Shown here one piece after another: positions 19,021 through 26,647 of a DNA stretch of 64,000 bases. The notes under the pieces are model-generated. The model searched no databases, was not told where the DNA came from, and was given only the letters and a program-made list of their open reading frames with translations. Both the position numbers and the translations under genes were made by a program. The stretch lies in the NCBI RefSeq assembly GCF_003606265.1, contig NZ_CP023671.1, positions 310,001 to 374,000 of the forward strand, in the 5' to 3' direction. The stretch's first letter is position 1. Each line of letters starts with the position of its first letter. Origin of the DNA: Clostridium septicum (GTDB lineage: Bacteria; Bacillota; Clostridia; Clostridiales; Clostridiaceae).

Positions 19021-19846
19021 TTTTTCTACCCTTCTTAGTTTCCCCAGCATCTATATATCTATTTTCTATAATATCCTCAATTCTATTTATATATAACTGA
19101 TTAAAAGCATCTATTTCTCCTAGTCCATGCATATAAATATTTACCTTTATACCTTCAGCTTCTAACATTGATTTCCAAGAATCCTTTTCATCTGATGCCA
19201 TATCATTTATAGCATGATCTCCTGCTACAACCATAAGAGGCAATAATGTAACTTCTTTAATATTTTTTCTTTTTATTCTTTTTAAAACTACATCAAAAGT
19301 TGGATATCCTTCTACAGTTCCTACAAAGACATTTTCATATCCATGGTCTTGAAGTACAGCTTGCAGACATCCATAAACAGCATTTGAAAAATGTGCTGTT
19401 CCATGTCCCATCATAACTACCCCTTCTTTGTCCTTTAATAGGTCTTCTATAGTTTCTATAAAAATTGAATAATCCTGTGGTAAATCTTCTATCCCTTGAT
19501 AGTAAAATATCGGTCTTCCAAGTCTTAAAGACTTAAATTTATCCTGATACATTTTTTGTACATTTTTTATGTATTGAAACTCTTCTCCTGGAATGATATG
19601 TAAAGGTTGCATTATAACTTCTTCAAAGCCATCTTTATATAGCTTGTCTAAAGCCTCTTCTGGTGTATCAATAAATATTCCGTTTTTCTCTTTTAATTTT
19701 TTTATAATTATATGAGCTGTAAATGCTCTAAAAACCTTATACTCTTTAAACTGTTCTGCTATTTGATTTTCTGCCTTCTCGATAGATTTTTTTAACACAT
19801 CTAAATAACTCGTACCAAAGCTTACTACTAATATTGCTTTTTTCAT
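18995..19846 (-). CDS. cbiK: Sirohydrochlorin cobaltochelatase
   Basis: Anaerobic-type chelatase that inserts Co2+ into sirohydrochlorin. The 283 residues start VVSFGTSYLDVL. The two catalytic histidine regions are MMGHGTAHFSNAVY and MVVAGDHAINDM. HIIPGEEF is also typical of CbiK. No signal peptide is seen, so it is cytoplasmic. It is the first gene after the cobalamin riboswitch. Confidence 0.94.
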   Translation of the reverse strand: MKKAILVVSFGTSYLDVLKKSIEKAENQIAEQFKEYKVFRAFTAHIIIKKLKEKNGIFIDTPEEALDKLYKDGFEEVIMQPLHIIPGEEFQYIKNVQKMYQDKFKSLRLGRPIFYYQGIEDLPQDYSIFIETIEDLLKDKEGVVMMGHGTAHFSNAVYGCLQAVLQDHGYENVFVGTVEGYPTFDVVLKRIKRKNIKEVTLLPLMVVAGDHAINDMASDEKDSWKSMLEAEGIKVNIYMHGLGEIDAFNQLYINRIEDIIENRYIDAGETKKGRKNENNNNFI

Positions 19847-19897
19847 AAAATAAAAAATTCCTTCCTTTATTAATCGTTAAAATTTGAAATTTAAAAT

Positions 19898-19928
19898 AAA
19901 AAAGGCATCCTATAACTTCTAGGACACC
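19898..19928 (-). terminator. Riboswitch-controlled attenuator
   Basis: On the minus strand GGTGTCCTA pairs with TAGGATGCC (two wobble pairs) and is followed by six T. It lies between the B12 aptamer and cbiK, so it is the likely expression platform that stops transcription when cobalamin is bound. Confidence 0.8.
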
Positions 19929-20053
19929 AATCATTCTAACAAAAGACAAACTTAATAAACCATTAGATTTTAAGTCTTAAACAATCTAAAGGCGTGTTTA
20001 ACATAACTTTGCTCATTTGCTAATTATCTTCCCTCCGAAGGATAGCACATAAC

Positions 20054-20218
20054 TATAGGCAGGTCTCCTGACTTAAGCTTCATCCTCTTCTCTTCCTTCC
20101 CAACATAATGTCAGTGGATCCATTTAGAGATTCGTCAGCTTTTACAGTAGCGGGGGCTGCAGTAGATTTTCACCACTTTCCCTTTTAATCTTTAGATAAA
20201 ATTATCTAAGAACCTATA
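20054..20218 (-). promoter_or_regulatory. Cobalamin (B12) riboswitch
   Basis: Read on the minus strand, this leader holds the B12 aptamer core in the right order: AAAAGGGAA, GGTGAAAATC, GCAGCCCCCGCTACTGT (20144-20160), a CCACTG...GGGAAG arm and AGTCAGGAGACCTGCC (20058-20073). The outer P1 helix is TATAGG (20213-20218) with CCTATA (20054-20059). It lies 5' of the cbi operon and should lower its expression when B12 is plentiful. Confidence 0.96.
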
Positions 20219-20241
20219 ATTGACAATATTTAATTACTTCA

Positions 20242-20270
20242 ATTATACAGTATTAAATATTTAATTGCAA
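20242..20270 (-). promoter_or_regulatory. Promoter of the cobalamin operon
   Basis: On the minus strand TTGCAA (20265-20270) and a perfect TATAAT (20242-20247) are separated by 17 bp. The start of transcription would fall near 20235, shortly before the B12 riboswitch. Confidence 0.75.
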
Positions 20271-20284
20271 TAAAGGAAATTTTT

Positions 20285-20788
20285 TTAAGCTGCAAGTTTT
20301 AAAAACTCATATATACTCATTGTATAAATTATTTCATTTTGTAAAATTTTATTTTCTTTAAATCCTATACTTTCAAAGGCTCTTCTTGATCTAATATTTT
20401 TAGTTCTAATTTTGGCAATAACCTCATCTACTCTCCAATCAAAAAATGCTTGCTTTAAACTTTCTATAATTGCAGCTTTTCCATATCCTTTTCCCCATAA
20501 CTCCTTTTCTCCAATAGCTATTACTATTTCTGCATTATTTCCTTTTGGTACCAATCTAACAAAACCAATAGCTTCTTTATTATTATTAATAATTTGAAAT
20601 TTTCCATTATTATTAAATAAGTGAGTGAGTATTGGAATATTTATTGTATTAAGCAGATTTTCAATATTTTCACTAGCATATTTATCTTCATTTAAATACT
20701 TTGTAACCTCTTTATCTCTTAACCACTTAACTAAATTTATTGCATCATCTCTATATACCTCCTGTCTTAGTGACACATTAATTTTCAT
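20285..20788 (-). CDS. GNAT family N-acetyltransferase
   Basis: A 167-residue acetyl-CoA-dependent transferase of the RimJ/RimL style. The acetyl-CoA loop is ELWGKGYGKAAI. FVRLVPKG and IAKIRTKNIRSRRAFESIGF are the other conserved strands. AGGGAGG precedes the ATG. The substrate is unknown. The 5' region has an unusual set of short repeats (see 20809-21008). Confidence 0.88.
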   Translation of the reverse strand: MKINVSLRQEVYRDDAINLVKWLRDKEVTKYLNEDKYASENIENLLNTINIPILTHLFNNNGKFQIINNNKEAIGFVRLVPKGNNAEIVIAIGEKELWGKGYGKAAIIESLKQAFFDWRVDEVIAKIRTKNIRSRRAFESIGFKENKILQNEIIYTMSIYEFLKLAA

Positions 20789-20808
20789 TTGTAATTACCT
20801 CCCTAAAT

Positions 20809-21008
20809 CCTTTTCATTGCCAATTAATTGCCATTGTACTATTGAAAAGGCTTTTAGTAAAATTGGCTTTCCATTTATTACTTAATTTTAACTATACTTT
20901 TAAGTAATTTACTCCATTTAACTGCAATTCCCATATGCAAACCATTTAAAACAATATTATCCATTTAATTGTACTTTATTGAATTAAATTACTTTTCATT
21001 CCATTTAA
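20809..21008 (-). repeat. Gene-free upstream region with repeated CCATTTAA octamers and an inverted repeat
   Basis: The octamer CCATTTAA occurs exactly at 20914-20921, 20942-20949, 20961-20968 and 21001-21008, with a near copy at 20871-20878. An inverted repeat CCTTTTCA / TGAAAAGG (20809-20816 and 20843-20850) encloses two ATTGCCA copies just before the ribosome binding site of the acetyltransferase gene. I see no gene between 20789 and 21087; this looks like a regulatory leader. Confidence 0.45.
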
Positions 21009-21087
21009 AGTAAAATGTAATATTTAAATATTACTATAAAAATAAAGATTACACTTCATAAAAAAGATAATATAATTATATATAATA

Positions 21088-21130
21088 ATAGCACCTAGTA
21101 AAATTAAGTATTCTTACTAGGTGCTATTTT
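21088..21130 (+). terminator. Hairpin terminator
   Basis: TAGCACCTAGTAA pairs with TTACTAGGTGCTA and is followed by five T on the plus strand. No plus-strand gene is seen just upstream, and the minus-strand side is only moderately T-rich. It may end the leftward PTS IIA transcript or an unseen rightward RNA. Confidence 0.6.
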
Positions 21131-21194
21131 TTAGAGTATCTCAAAAATAATTAGTAAACCATATTTTTGATAAAACACTCTTTATTTTTAGATA

Positions 21195-21524
21195 TTATAT
21201 GCTTTTTTCAATTTTATCAATTCTCTCATATAATGTTATAAATTCTTCAGCTAATTGTTGATAGTTCATGGAATTCATTAAATGATCTTGCGCATGAACT
21301 AATAAAACATTTACTACAACATTTTCACCAGAGGCCTCTTTGGTTATAAGTTCAGTTTGAAATGCATGTGCTTTATGCATCTCTTTCTTTGATTTTTCAA
21401 TTAAAGTTTTAGCTTCTTCAAAATTTCCTTCTTTTGATTTACTTATTGCATCAAAAGCTAAAGCTTTTGCCTCACCTGCATTGGCTATTAATCCAAATGA
21501 TACTTCCATTAACTTTTCATCCAT
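21195..21524 (-). CDS. PTS lactose/cellobiose-family IIA protein
   Basis: Cytoplasmic phosphocarrier of the lac/chb PTS class, 109 residues forming a three-helix bundle. The active-site segment is VHAQDHLM: H77 is the probable phospho-acceptor and D80 the metal ligand of the trimer. TTTAGGAGG precedes the ATG. No IIB or IIC gene is adjacent, so it is an orphan that must act with partners elsewhere. Confidence 0.9.
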   Translation of the reverse strand: MDEKLMEVSFGLIANAGEAKALAFDAISKSKEGNFEEAKTLIEKSKKEMHKAHAFQTELITKEASGENVVVNVLLVHAQDHLMNSMNYQQLAEEFITLYERIDKIEKSI

Positions 21525-21744
21525 ATTATTTGCCTCCTAAAGGTTTCTATAATTTGTTGTTTCTATATTATTTTCTTCTAATAATTTTTAACTTCTTTAG
21601 ATGTTAGTTTTTTATTTCATGAATATTGTTTTTAAAATAATCAAATTCTATTCCTTCATTATAGAAGTAATATACCACAAAAATATTGTAACATTTTAAT
21701 CTAAATATATAAAGATATTACAAAATTCTATTTCACTCTAAATA

Positions 21745-21787
21745 AAAGTAAAGCTATATCAATATAACATTGATATAGCTTTACTTT
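21745..21787 (-). terminator. Terminator of the feo operon
   Basis: AAAGTAAAGCTATATCAAT and its complement form a long stem. On the minus strand a T-rich stretch (TTTTATTT) follows, just after the feoB stop. Confidence 0.8.
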
Positions 21788-21790
21788 ATA

Positions 21791-23800
21791 TTATTGAAAT
21801 CCTAATAAACTGCCAACTTGATAAACTAAAGTGGCTGCTACTAAACCTACTAAGAATGTATAAATTGCTGTAAATAAAGTCCACTTCCATGAATTGGTTT
21901 CTCTTTTTATTGCTCCTAAAGCAACTAAACAAGGAGTATATAATAGTGACATTACCATAAACGCCATAGCACTAAGAGGTGTAAATACTGTTTGTACGGC
22001 ACTTATTAACATTGGGCCTTCTTCTATTCCTGAATATATTAATCCCATTGTACCAACAACTGTTTCTTTTGCAAGTATTCCTGTTATTAGTGAAACTGAT
22101 GCTTGCCATGTTCCAAAACCTGCATACTTAAATATAGGTGCTATAACTCCACCTATCATACCTAATAATGTTTCTTCACTATATTGTTCTGCTCCTAATG
22201 GGAATGTAGATAATGCCCAAAGAATAACCATTACTGGTAATATTACAACACCAGCTCTTTTTATAAATGCTCCTGCCTTGTCCCACATTAACATTGATAT
22301 ATTTTTAATTGATGGAATCTTATAACTTGGTAGTTCCATAACGAAATATGAAGGCTCTCCCTTAAATATTGTTTTACTAAATATCTTTCCTGCAATTAAT
22401 GCTACTATTAAACCTGTTACATATAATGCAAATAATATTAGTGCTTGATTACTTTCAAAAAATGCTGATATAAATACTGCATATATTGGAAGTCTAGCTC
22501 CACATGATATAAATGGATTTATAAGTATGGCTACCATCCTATCTTTCTTATTTTCAAGAGTTCTTGTTGCCATAATTCCAGGTACGTTACAACCAATACT
22601 TACAAGCATTGATACAAATGTCTTACCGTGTAATCCTATAGATCTCATAACTCTGTCCATAACATAAGCTGCTCTTGCCATATATCCGCTATCTTCAAGT
22701 ATTCCTATTAAGAAATACATCACCATTATTAATGGTAGAAATGCTAATACTGCCGCTACTCCACCAAAAAGAGCATCTTTAACAAAGCTAAGTAAAAGTT
22801 CTGGAGCTCCTACTGATTCTAATAACCCTACTGCACTTTCACCTAGTGATCCTATCATGACATCTGTCCAGTCTTGAATTCCTGCACCTACTGTAAAAGT
22901 AATTTGGTATAAGATTAGCATAACTATAGCAAAAATAGGCAACCCTAAAAATTTATTTGTTATTATCTTGTCAATCTTATCAGTTAATGTTACTTTATTT
23001 TCACTCTTTTTAACTATAGTTTTACTAACTATTTCAGAAATTCTCTCATATCTTTTATCTACTATTGCTATTTCTGCCTCAAATCCAATTTCATCCTCAA
23101 TAGTTGCTGCACTTTCATCTATAACCTTTGAAAATCCATTTATATTTTCATCTTTAATTAGTTTATTTATATAATTATCATTTTCTAGAAGTTTTATAGC
23201 TAACCATCTTTCAGGATAATTAAGTTTTGTTTTATTATTTTTTAATACATTTTCTAAAACTTCTATATATTTTTCAAGGTCTTCTCCATAATTTAAGTCT
23301 TTAGCCCTACTTTTTGAATTCTCACTTATAGATGCTTCAATTAATTCCTCTATACCTTCATTTTTTAAAGCTATAGTTGGAATAACTTTTATTCCAAGTT
23401 CTTTAGATAACTTTTTAGCATCTATATATATATCTTTATTTTTTGCTTCATCCATCATATTTAAGGCTAGTACCACATTTGCTCCCATTTCTAAAAGCTG
23501 TAGTGTTAAATATAAGTTTCTTTCTAAATTCGTAGCATCTACAACATTTATAACAACATCTGGTTTATCATTAATTATGTAGTTTCTAGCAATTACTTCA
23601 TCTTCTGAATATGCTCCTAAGCTATAGGTTCCTGGCAAATCTACTACTTTATATTCATTTTTCTTATATTTTAAAGTTCCTTCTTTTTTCTCTACTGTTA
23701 CTCCTGGCCAGTTACCTACATGTTGCCTGGTTTTAGTTAAAATATTAAATATACTTGTTTTACCACAGTTTGGATTTCCTGCTAATGCAATAGTCTTCAT
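21791..23800 (-). CDS. feoB: Ferrous iron transporter FeoB
   Basis: Membrane Fe2+ importer with an N-terminal G protein. G1 is GNPNCGKTS (residues 8-16), the switch region NWPGVTVE follows at about 30, G3 is DLPG (54-57) and G4 is NMMD (114-117). The C-terminal half has the two gate domains with GCNVPGIMATRTL and a run of membrane helices. The 669 residues are usual for clostridia. AGGGGGAT precedes the ATG. It lies after two feoA genes, with its own Fur-like box. Confidence 0.96.
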   Translation of the reverse strand: MKTIALAGNPNCGKTSIFNILTKTRQHVGNWPGVTVEKKEGTLKYKKNEYKVVDLPGTYSLGAYSEDEVIARNYIINDKPDVVINVVDATNLERNLYLTLQLLEMGANVVLALNMMDEAKNKDIYIDAKKLSKELGIKVIPTIALKNEGIEELIEASISENSKSRAKDLNYGEDLEKYIEVLENVLKNNKTKLNYPERWLAIKLLENDNYINKLIKDENINGFSKVIDESAATIEDEIGFEAEIAIVDKRYERISEIVSKTIVKKSENKVTLTDKIDKIITNKFLGLPIFAIVMLILYQITFTVGAGIQDWTDVMIGSLGESAVGLLESVGAPELLLSFVKDALFGGVAAVLAFLPLIMVMYFLIGILEDSGYMARAAYVMDRVMRSIGLHGKTFVSMLVSIGCNVPGIMATRTLENKKDRMVAILINPFISCGARLPIYAVFISAFFESNQALILFALYVTGLIVALIAGKIFSKTIFKGEPSYFVMELPSYKIPSIKNISMLMWDKAGAFIKRAGVVILPVMVILWALSTFPLGAEQYSEETLLGMIGGVIAPIFKYAGFGTWQASVSLITGILAKETVVGTMGLIYSGIEEGPMLISAVQTVFTPLSAMAFMVMSLLYTPCLVALGAIKRETNSWKWTLFTAIYTFLVGLVAATLVYQVGSLLGFQ

Positions 23801-23821
23801 TTTATCCCCCTAATTAAATTA

Positions 23822-23836
23822 ATTATCATTATCAAT
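23822..23836 (-). promoter_or_regulatory. Fur-like box before feoB
   Basis: On the minus strand the gap between feoA and feoB reads ATTGATAATGATAAT. TGATAAT-G-ATAATTA is close to the 7-1-7 Fur consensus (TGATAAT, one base, ATTATCA). An internal iron-controlled promoter for feoB is possible; the gap is only 39 bp. Confidence 0.45.
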
Positions 23837-23839
23837 AAA

Positions 23840-24058
23840 CTATTCTTTTATCATAATTTTTCTCGCTAATGTCATATCTAAAGCAAATCTGCTTTCTCCA
23901 ATAGATATAATAATACATCTACCGTCATTTTTTACTACAGTTATTTTATTTCCAGCCACTAGCCCAATCTCCATCATTCTCTTAGCAAAATCTTCTTTTA
24001 GTGCTAACTTTTGAATTTCTACTATTTCTCCCTCTTTTACTAAATTTATTGGAAGCAT
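23840..24058 (-). CDS. feoA: FeoA domain protein (first copy before feoB)
   Basis: A 72-residue SH3-like FeoA protein: MLPINLVKEGEIVEI, AKRMMEIGLVAGNKI, then DGRCIIISIGESRFALD. It is thought to assist FeoB in the membrane-associated complex. AAGGAGGG precedes the ATG. Confidence 0.9.
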   Translation of the reverse strand: MLPINLVKEGEIVEIQKLALKEDFAKRMMEIGLVAGNKITVVKNDGRCIIISIGESRFALDMTLARKIMIKE

Positions 24059-24076
24059 ATTCTCCCTCCTTAATCA

Positions 24077-24298
24077 TCACTCAATAATTACCGCTTTAGC
24101 CTCGTTTTTCCTTAAAGTTAATTTATATCCCCTAATTAAAATTTCTATTGGATCTCCCATTGGAGCCTTTCCTGTAACTTTAACTGTTACACCTGGAGTA
24201 ATTCCCATATCAAGAAGTCTTCTTCTTACTAAACTTTCTTTTTCTAATCCTTTAACCTTAACTTCTACCCCTATACCTATATTGTCTAAAGTATTCAT
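24077..24298 (-). CDS. feoA: FeoA domain protein (second copy)
   Basis: A 73-residue FeoA protein with RRRLLDMGITPGVTV and APMGDPIEILIRGYKLTLRKNEA, the usual FeoA core. I use the ATG at 24298, which overlaps the stop of the preceding FeoC-like gene (TAATG) and has GGGGAG seven bases upstream. It differs clearly from the other FeoA copy, so it is not a recent duplicate. Confidence 0.9.
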   Translation of the reverse strand: MNTLDNIGIGVEVKVKGLEKESLVRRRLLDMGITPGVTVKVTGKAPMGDPIEILIRGYKLTLRKNEAKAVIIE

Positions 24299-24576
24299 TA
24301 ACAAACTCCCCTTTTTTTAATATTATTAATAACTTTATATCCCTTTTCAGTTATATCCCAGTTTATTACTCCATTTAATTTTTTTCCCGAACATCCGCAA
24401 CTACAACTTTTACAGGATTCCATAGTACACTCTTCTTGCTTTTGTATATATCCCATTCTTATTAATTGCATTTTATATTCTTCAGCAATTTCTTCAGTAA
24501 TACCTAATTTTTCAGAAACATATCTACTAGAAAAAATTCCATCATTAAAATAAACACTTAATACTTCGGTTAGCAT
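24298..24576 (-). CDS. FeoC-like winged-helix protein with a cysteine cluster
   Basis: A 92-residue protein with a winged-helix N-terminal part (SSRYVSEKLGITEEIAEEY) and a cluster ECTMESCKSCSCGCSGK near the C terminus that could bind Fe-S or sense iron. This order fits FeoC-type regulators. I start at the ATG at 24576, after GAGGGGGAG; a longer frame from 24597 lacks a site. First gene of the feo operon. Confidence 0.75.
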   Translation of the reverse strand: MLTEVLSVYFNDGIFSSRYVSEKLGITEEIAEEYKMQLIRMGYIQKQEECTMESCKSCSCGCSGKKLNGVINWDITEKGYKVINNIKKRGVC

Positions 24577-24662
24577 AATACTCCCCCTCTCTTGCATCTT
24601 AATTTATCATACATTAATTGATATTAACTTTCAATTTCGAATAACTCCATATTTAGGTATTA

Positions 24663-24681
24663 AATGATAATGATACTCATT
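24663..24681 (-). promoter_or_regulatory. Fur-like box before the feo operon
   Basis: AATGATAATGATACTCATT is a partly symmetric 19-mer containing the GATAATGAT core of Fur boxes. It lies 87 bp before the first feo start codon, in the divergent region with the AIM24 gene. Confidence 0.6.
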
Positions 24682-24840
24682 TTTTCTTATTTAACCTACT
24701 TATACTTAAATTTCCTATTATTTTTATTAATATTTAAATCTAAAAAATATATTTAATAAATTTAACTTTAAAATATTATCATTATTGCTTTATTATTATA
24801 AAATTAAAATATATACTGTTAATAAAAAGGAGTGATTAAA

Positions 24841-25641
24841 ATGAATTCACACGAAATAGACTTTAAACTTTATGGCGATGATATGCAATTTGTTGAAATT
24901 GAACTTGACCCTAGAGAAACTGTTATTGCTGAAGCTGGCGCAATGATGATGATGGATAATAACATATCTATGGAAACTATCTTCGGAGATGGAAGTAATA
25001 AAAATAATAATGGTGGATTCTTTGGGAAGCTTGGTTCTGCTGCTAAAAGAGTTATTACTGGCGAAAGTTTATTCTTAACTGCTTTTACTAATTTAGGATC
25101 TTCTAAAGAAAAAGTTGCTTTTGCTTCTCCTTATCCAGGAAAAATAATTCCAGTTGATTTATCTAAATATGGAGGTAAAGTAATTTGTCAAAAGGATGCT
25201 TTTCTTTGTGCTGCTAAAGGTGTTAGTATTGGAATTGATTTTAAAAGAAAATTAAGTACTGGATTCTTTGGTGGAGAGGGTTTCATATTACAAAAGCTTG
25301 AAGGAGATGGACTTGCATTTATACATGCCGGTGGAACTATAGTAAAGAAAACTTTATTACCTGGTCAAATGTTAAAAATTGATACTGGTTGTCTCGTTGC
25401 AATGACAAAAGATGTTAATTACGATATACAATTTGTTGGTGGAGTTAAAAATACACTTTTTGGTGGTGAGGGGCTTTTCTTTGCCACTTTAACAGGTCCT
25501 GGTGAGGTATGGGTTCAAAGCTTACCATTTAGCAGATTAGCCTCTAGAGTATTTGCTGCTGCTCCTGTAACTGGAACCTCATCTAAAGATGAAGGTAGTA
25601 TCTTAGGACCTATTTCTAATATATTTGAAAGTAGATTCTAA
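24841..25641 (+). CDS. AIM24 / TIGR00266 family protein
   Basis: A 266-residue protein of the TIGR00266/AIM24 family (single-stranded right-handed beta-helix-like fold), function unknown. Typical segments are FVEIELDPRETVIAEAGAMMMM, the glycine-rich FFGKLGSAAKR, LPGQMLKIDTGCLVAM and NTLFGGEGLFFATLTGPG. I use the ATG at 24841, with AAAGGAG eight bases upstream, rather than the GTG at 24832. Confidence 0.88.
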   Translation: MNSHEIDFKLYGDDMQFVEIELDPRETVIAEAGAMMMMDNNISMETIFGDGSNKNNNGGFFGKLGSAAKRVITGESLFLTAFTNLGSSKEKVAFASPYPGKIIPVDLSKYGGKVICQKDAFLCAAKGVSIGIDFKRKLSTGFFGGEGFILQKLEGDGLAFIHAGGTIVKKTLLPGQMLKIDTGCLVAMTKDVNYDIQFVGGVKNTLFGGEGLFFATLTGPGEVWVQSLPFSRLASRVFAAAPVTGTSSKDEGSILGPISNIFESRF

Positions 25642-25649
25642 CTTATAAA

Positions 25650-25684
25650 AATTTAGAGGTTTAGCTTAAGTTAAACCTCTAAAT
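25650..25684 (-). terminator. Hairpin at the end of the phosphatase gene
   Basis: AGAGGTTTA and TAAACCTCT form a stem that covers the last codons of the leftward gene. On the minus strand it is followed by AAATTTTTAT. It also lies just after the AIM24 stop. Confidence 0.65.
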
Positions 25685-26444
25685 CAGCTATAACAGGATA
25701 ATGATCCGATGGATATTTCCCATTTTTATTATAATCTATTATATTTGTATCTATTATTTTGAATTCTTCTGATATAAATATATAATCTATATGATATCCT
25801 TTCTTATTTCCTCTAAATTTGCTCATTGTTGATATTCCATAAATATCTTTTTTAAATTCTTGAACTGCTATAAACTTATTTGTACTATAATTACCATTTG
25901 AAAAATTCCTAATTAACTTACTATTTGGGTTTGCATTAAAATCTCCCATTAAAATTATAGGCAATTTATCTTTTTTATATTGTTTTTCTATATATTCTCC
26001 TATTTTCTTCAAACCATATTCTCTTGCCTTAGGTAATAAACAATCTAAATGAGTATTATATACTCTTATAATTTTATTATTTTCCAATTCTATAACTGCT
26101 GTAGTACATATCCTTGGATACATAGAATACCATACAGAACTACCCTGCTTATTAGGATTATTAGATAACCAAAAAGTATCATGCTCTATAATTTTATGTT
26201 TTTTAGAAACTAAAATATCATTTCTTTCTATAAATAACTTTTGTGATCTTGCTTTTCCAACAATATTATAATTATTTATATTTTCTTTTATATCATTAAG
26301 CATTTTTTCTGTTAACTCTTGGACCCCTATTATATCGCAATTATATCTTTTTATAACTTCATAAACAATATCAGATCGATGTTTCCATCTATTATTTATA
26401 TCCAAAATAAAATCAGTTCTTAAATTAAAAGTCATTACTCTCAT
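25671..26444 (-). CDS. Endonuclease/exonuclease/phosphatase family protein
   Basis: A 257-residue metal-dependent phosphodiesterase-like enzyme. The family motifs are in order: FNLRTD, IIGVQELT (metal-binding E), YNTHLDC, LMGDFNANP and the C-terminal SDHYPVIAD with the catalytic D-H pair. No signal peptide is seen, so a cytoplasmic role is likely. The substrate (nucleic acid, lipid or sugar phosphate) is not evident. AAAGGTAAAG precedes the ATG. Confidence 0.88.
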   Translation of the reverse strand: MRVMTFNLRTDFILDINNRWKHRSDIVYEVIKRYNCDIIGVQELTEKMLNDIKENINNYNIVGKARSQKLFIERNDILVSKKHKIIEHDTFWLSNNPNKQGSSVWYSMYPRICTTAVIELENNKIIRVYNTHLDCLLPKAREYGLKKIGEYIEKQYKKDKLPIILMGDFNANPNSKLIRNFSNGNYSTNKFIAVQEFKKDIYGISTMSKFRGNKKGYHIDYIFISEEFKIIDTNIIDYNKNGKYPSDHYPVIADLEV

Positions 26445-26551
26445 AACTTTACCTTTCCATTCTCAATTAATAATATTAGTATACTTCATTTCTTTTAAAA
26501 TATAAAATTTAAAAACAATTTATTAATTTTACCATTTTTTTAAAATTCCTA

Positions 26552-26613
26552 TTGCATTATTTAACGGATAATGTTATATTTTTAACATGATAACCATTAT
26601 TAATTAATAATGG
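26552..26613 (+). promoter_or_regulatory. pflB promoter with a Rex-like operator and a 20-bp palindrome
   Basis: TTGCAT (26552-26557), 17 bp, then TATATT (26575-26580) form a good promoter. The inverted repeat ATGTTATATTTTTAACAT (26571-26588) overlaps the -10 and resembles the Rex box (TTGTTAA, four bases, TTAACAA). Just after the expected start site comes a perfect palindrome CCATTATTAATTAATAATGG (26594-26613). Confidence 0.6.
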
Positions 26614-26647
26614 ATTTAATTAAAAAATTTTTTAAGAGGTTGATGTG

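Noticed and set aside
19746..19949. Minus-strand open frame of 67 codons upstream of cbiK
   Set aside because: It overlaps the riboswitch attenuator and cbiK and lacks a ribosome binding site.
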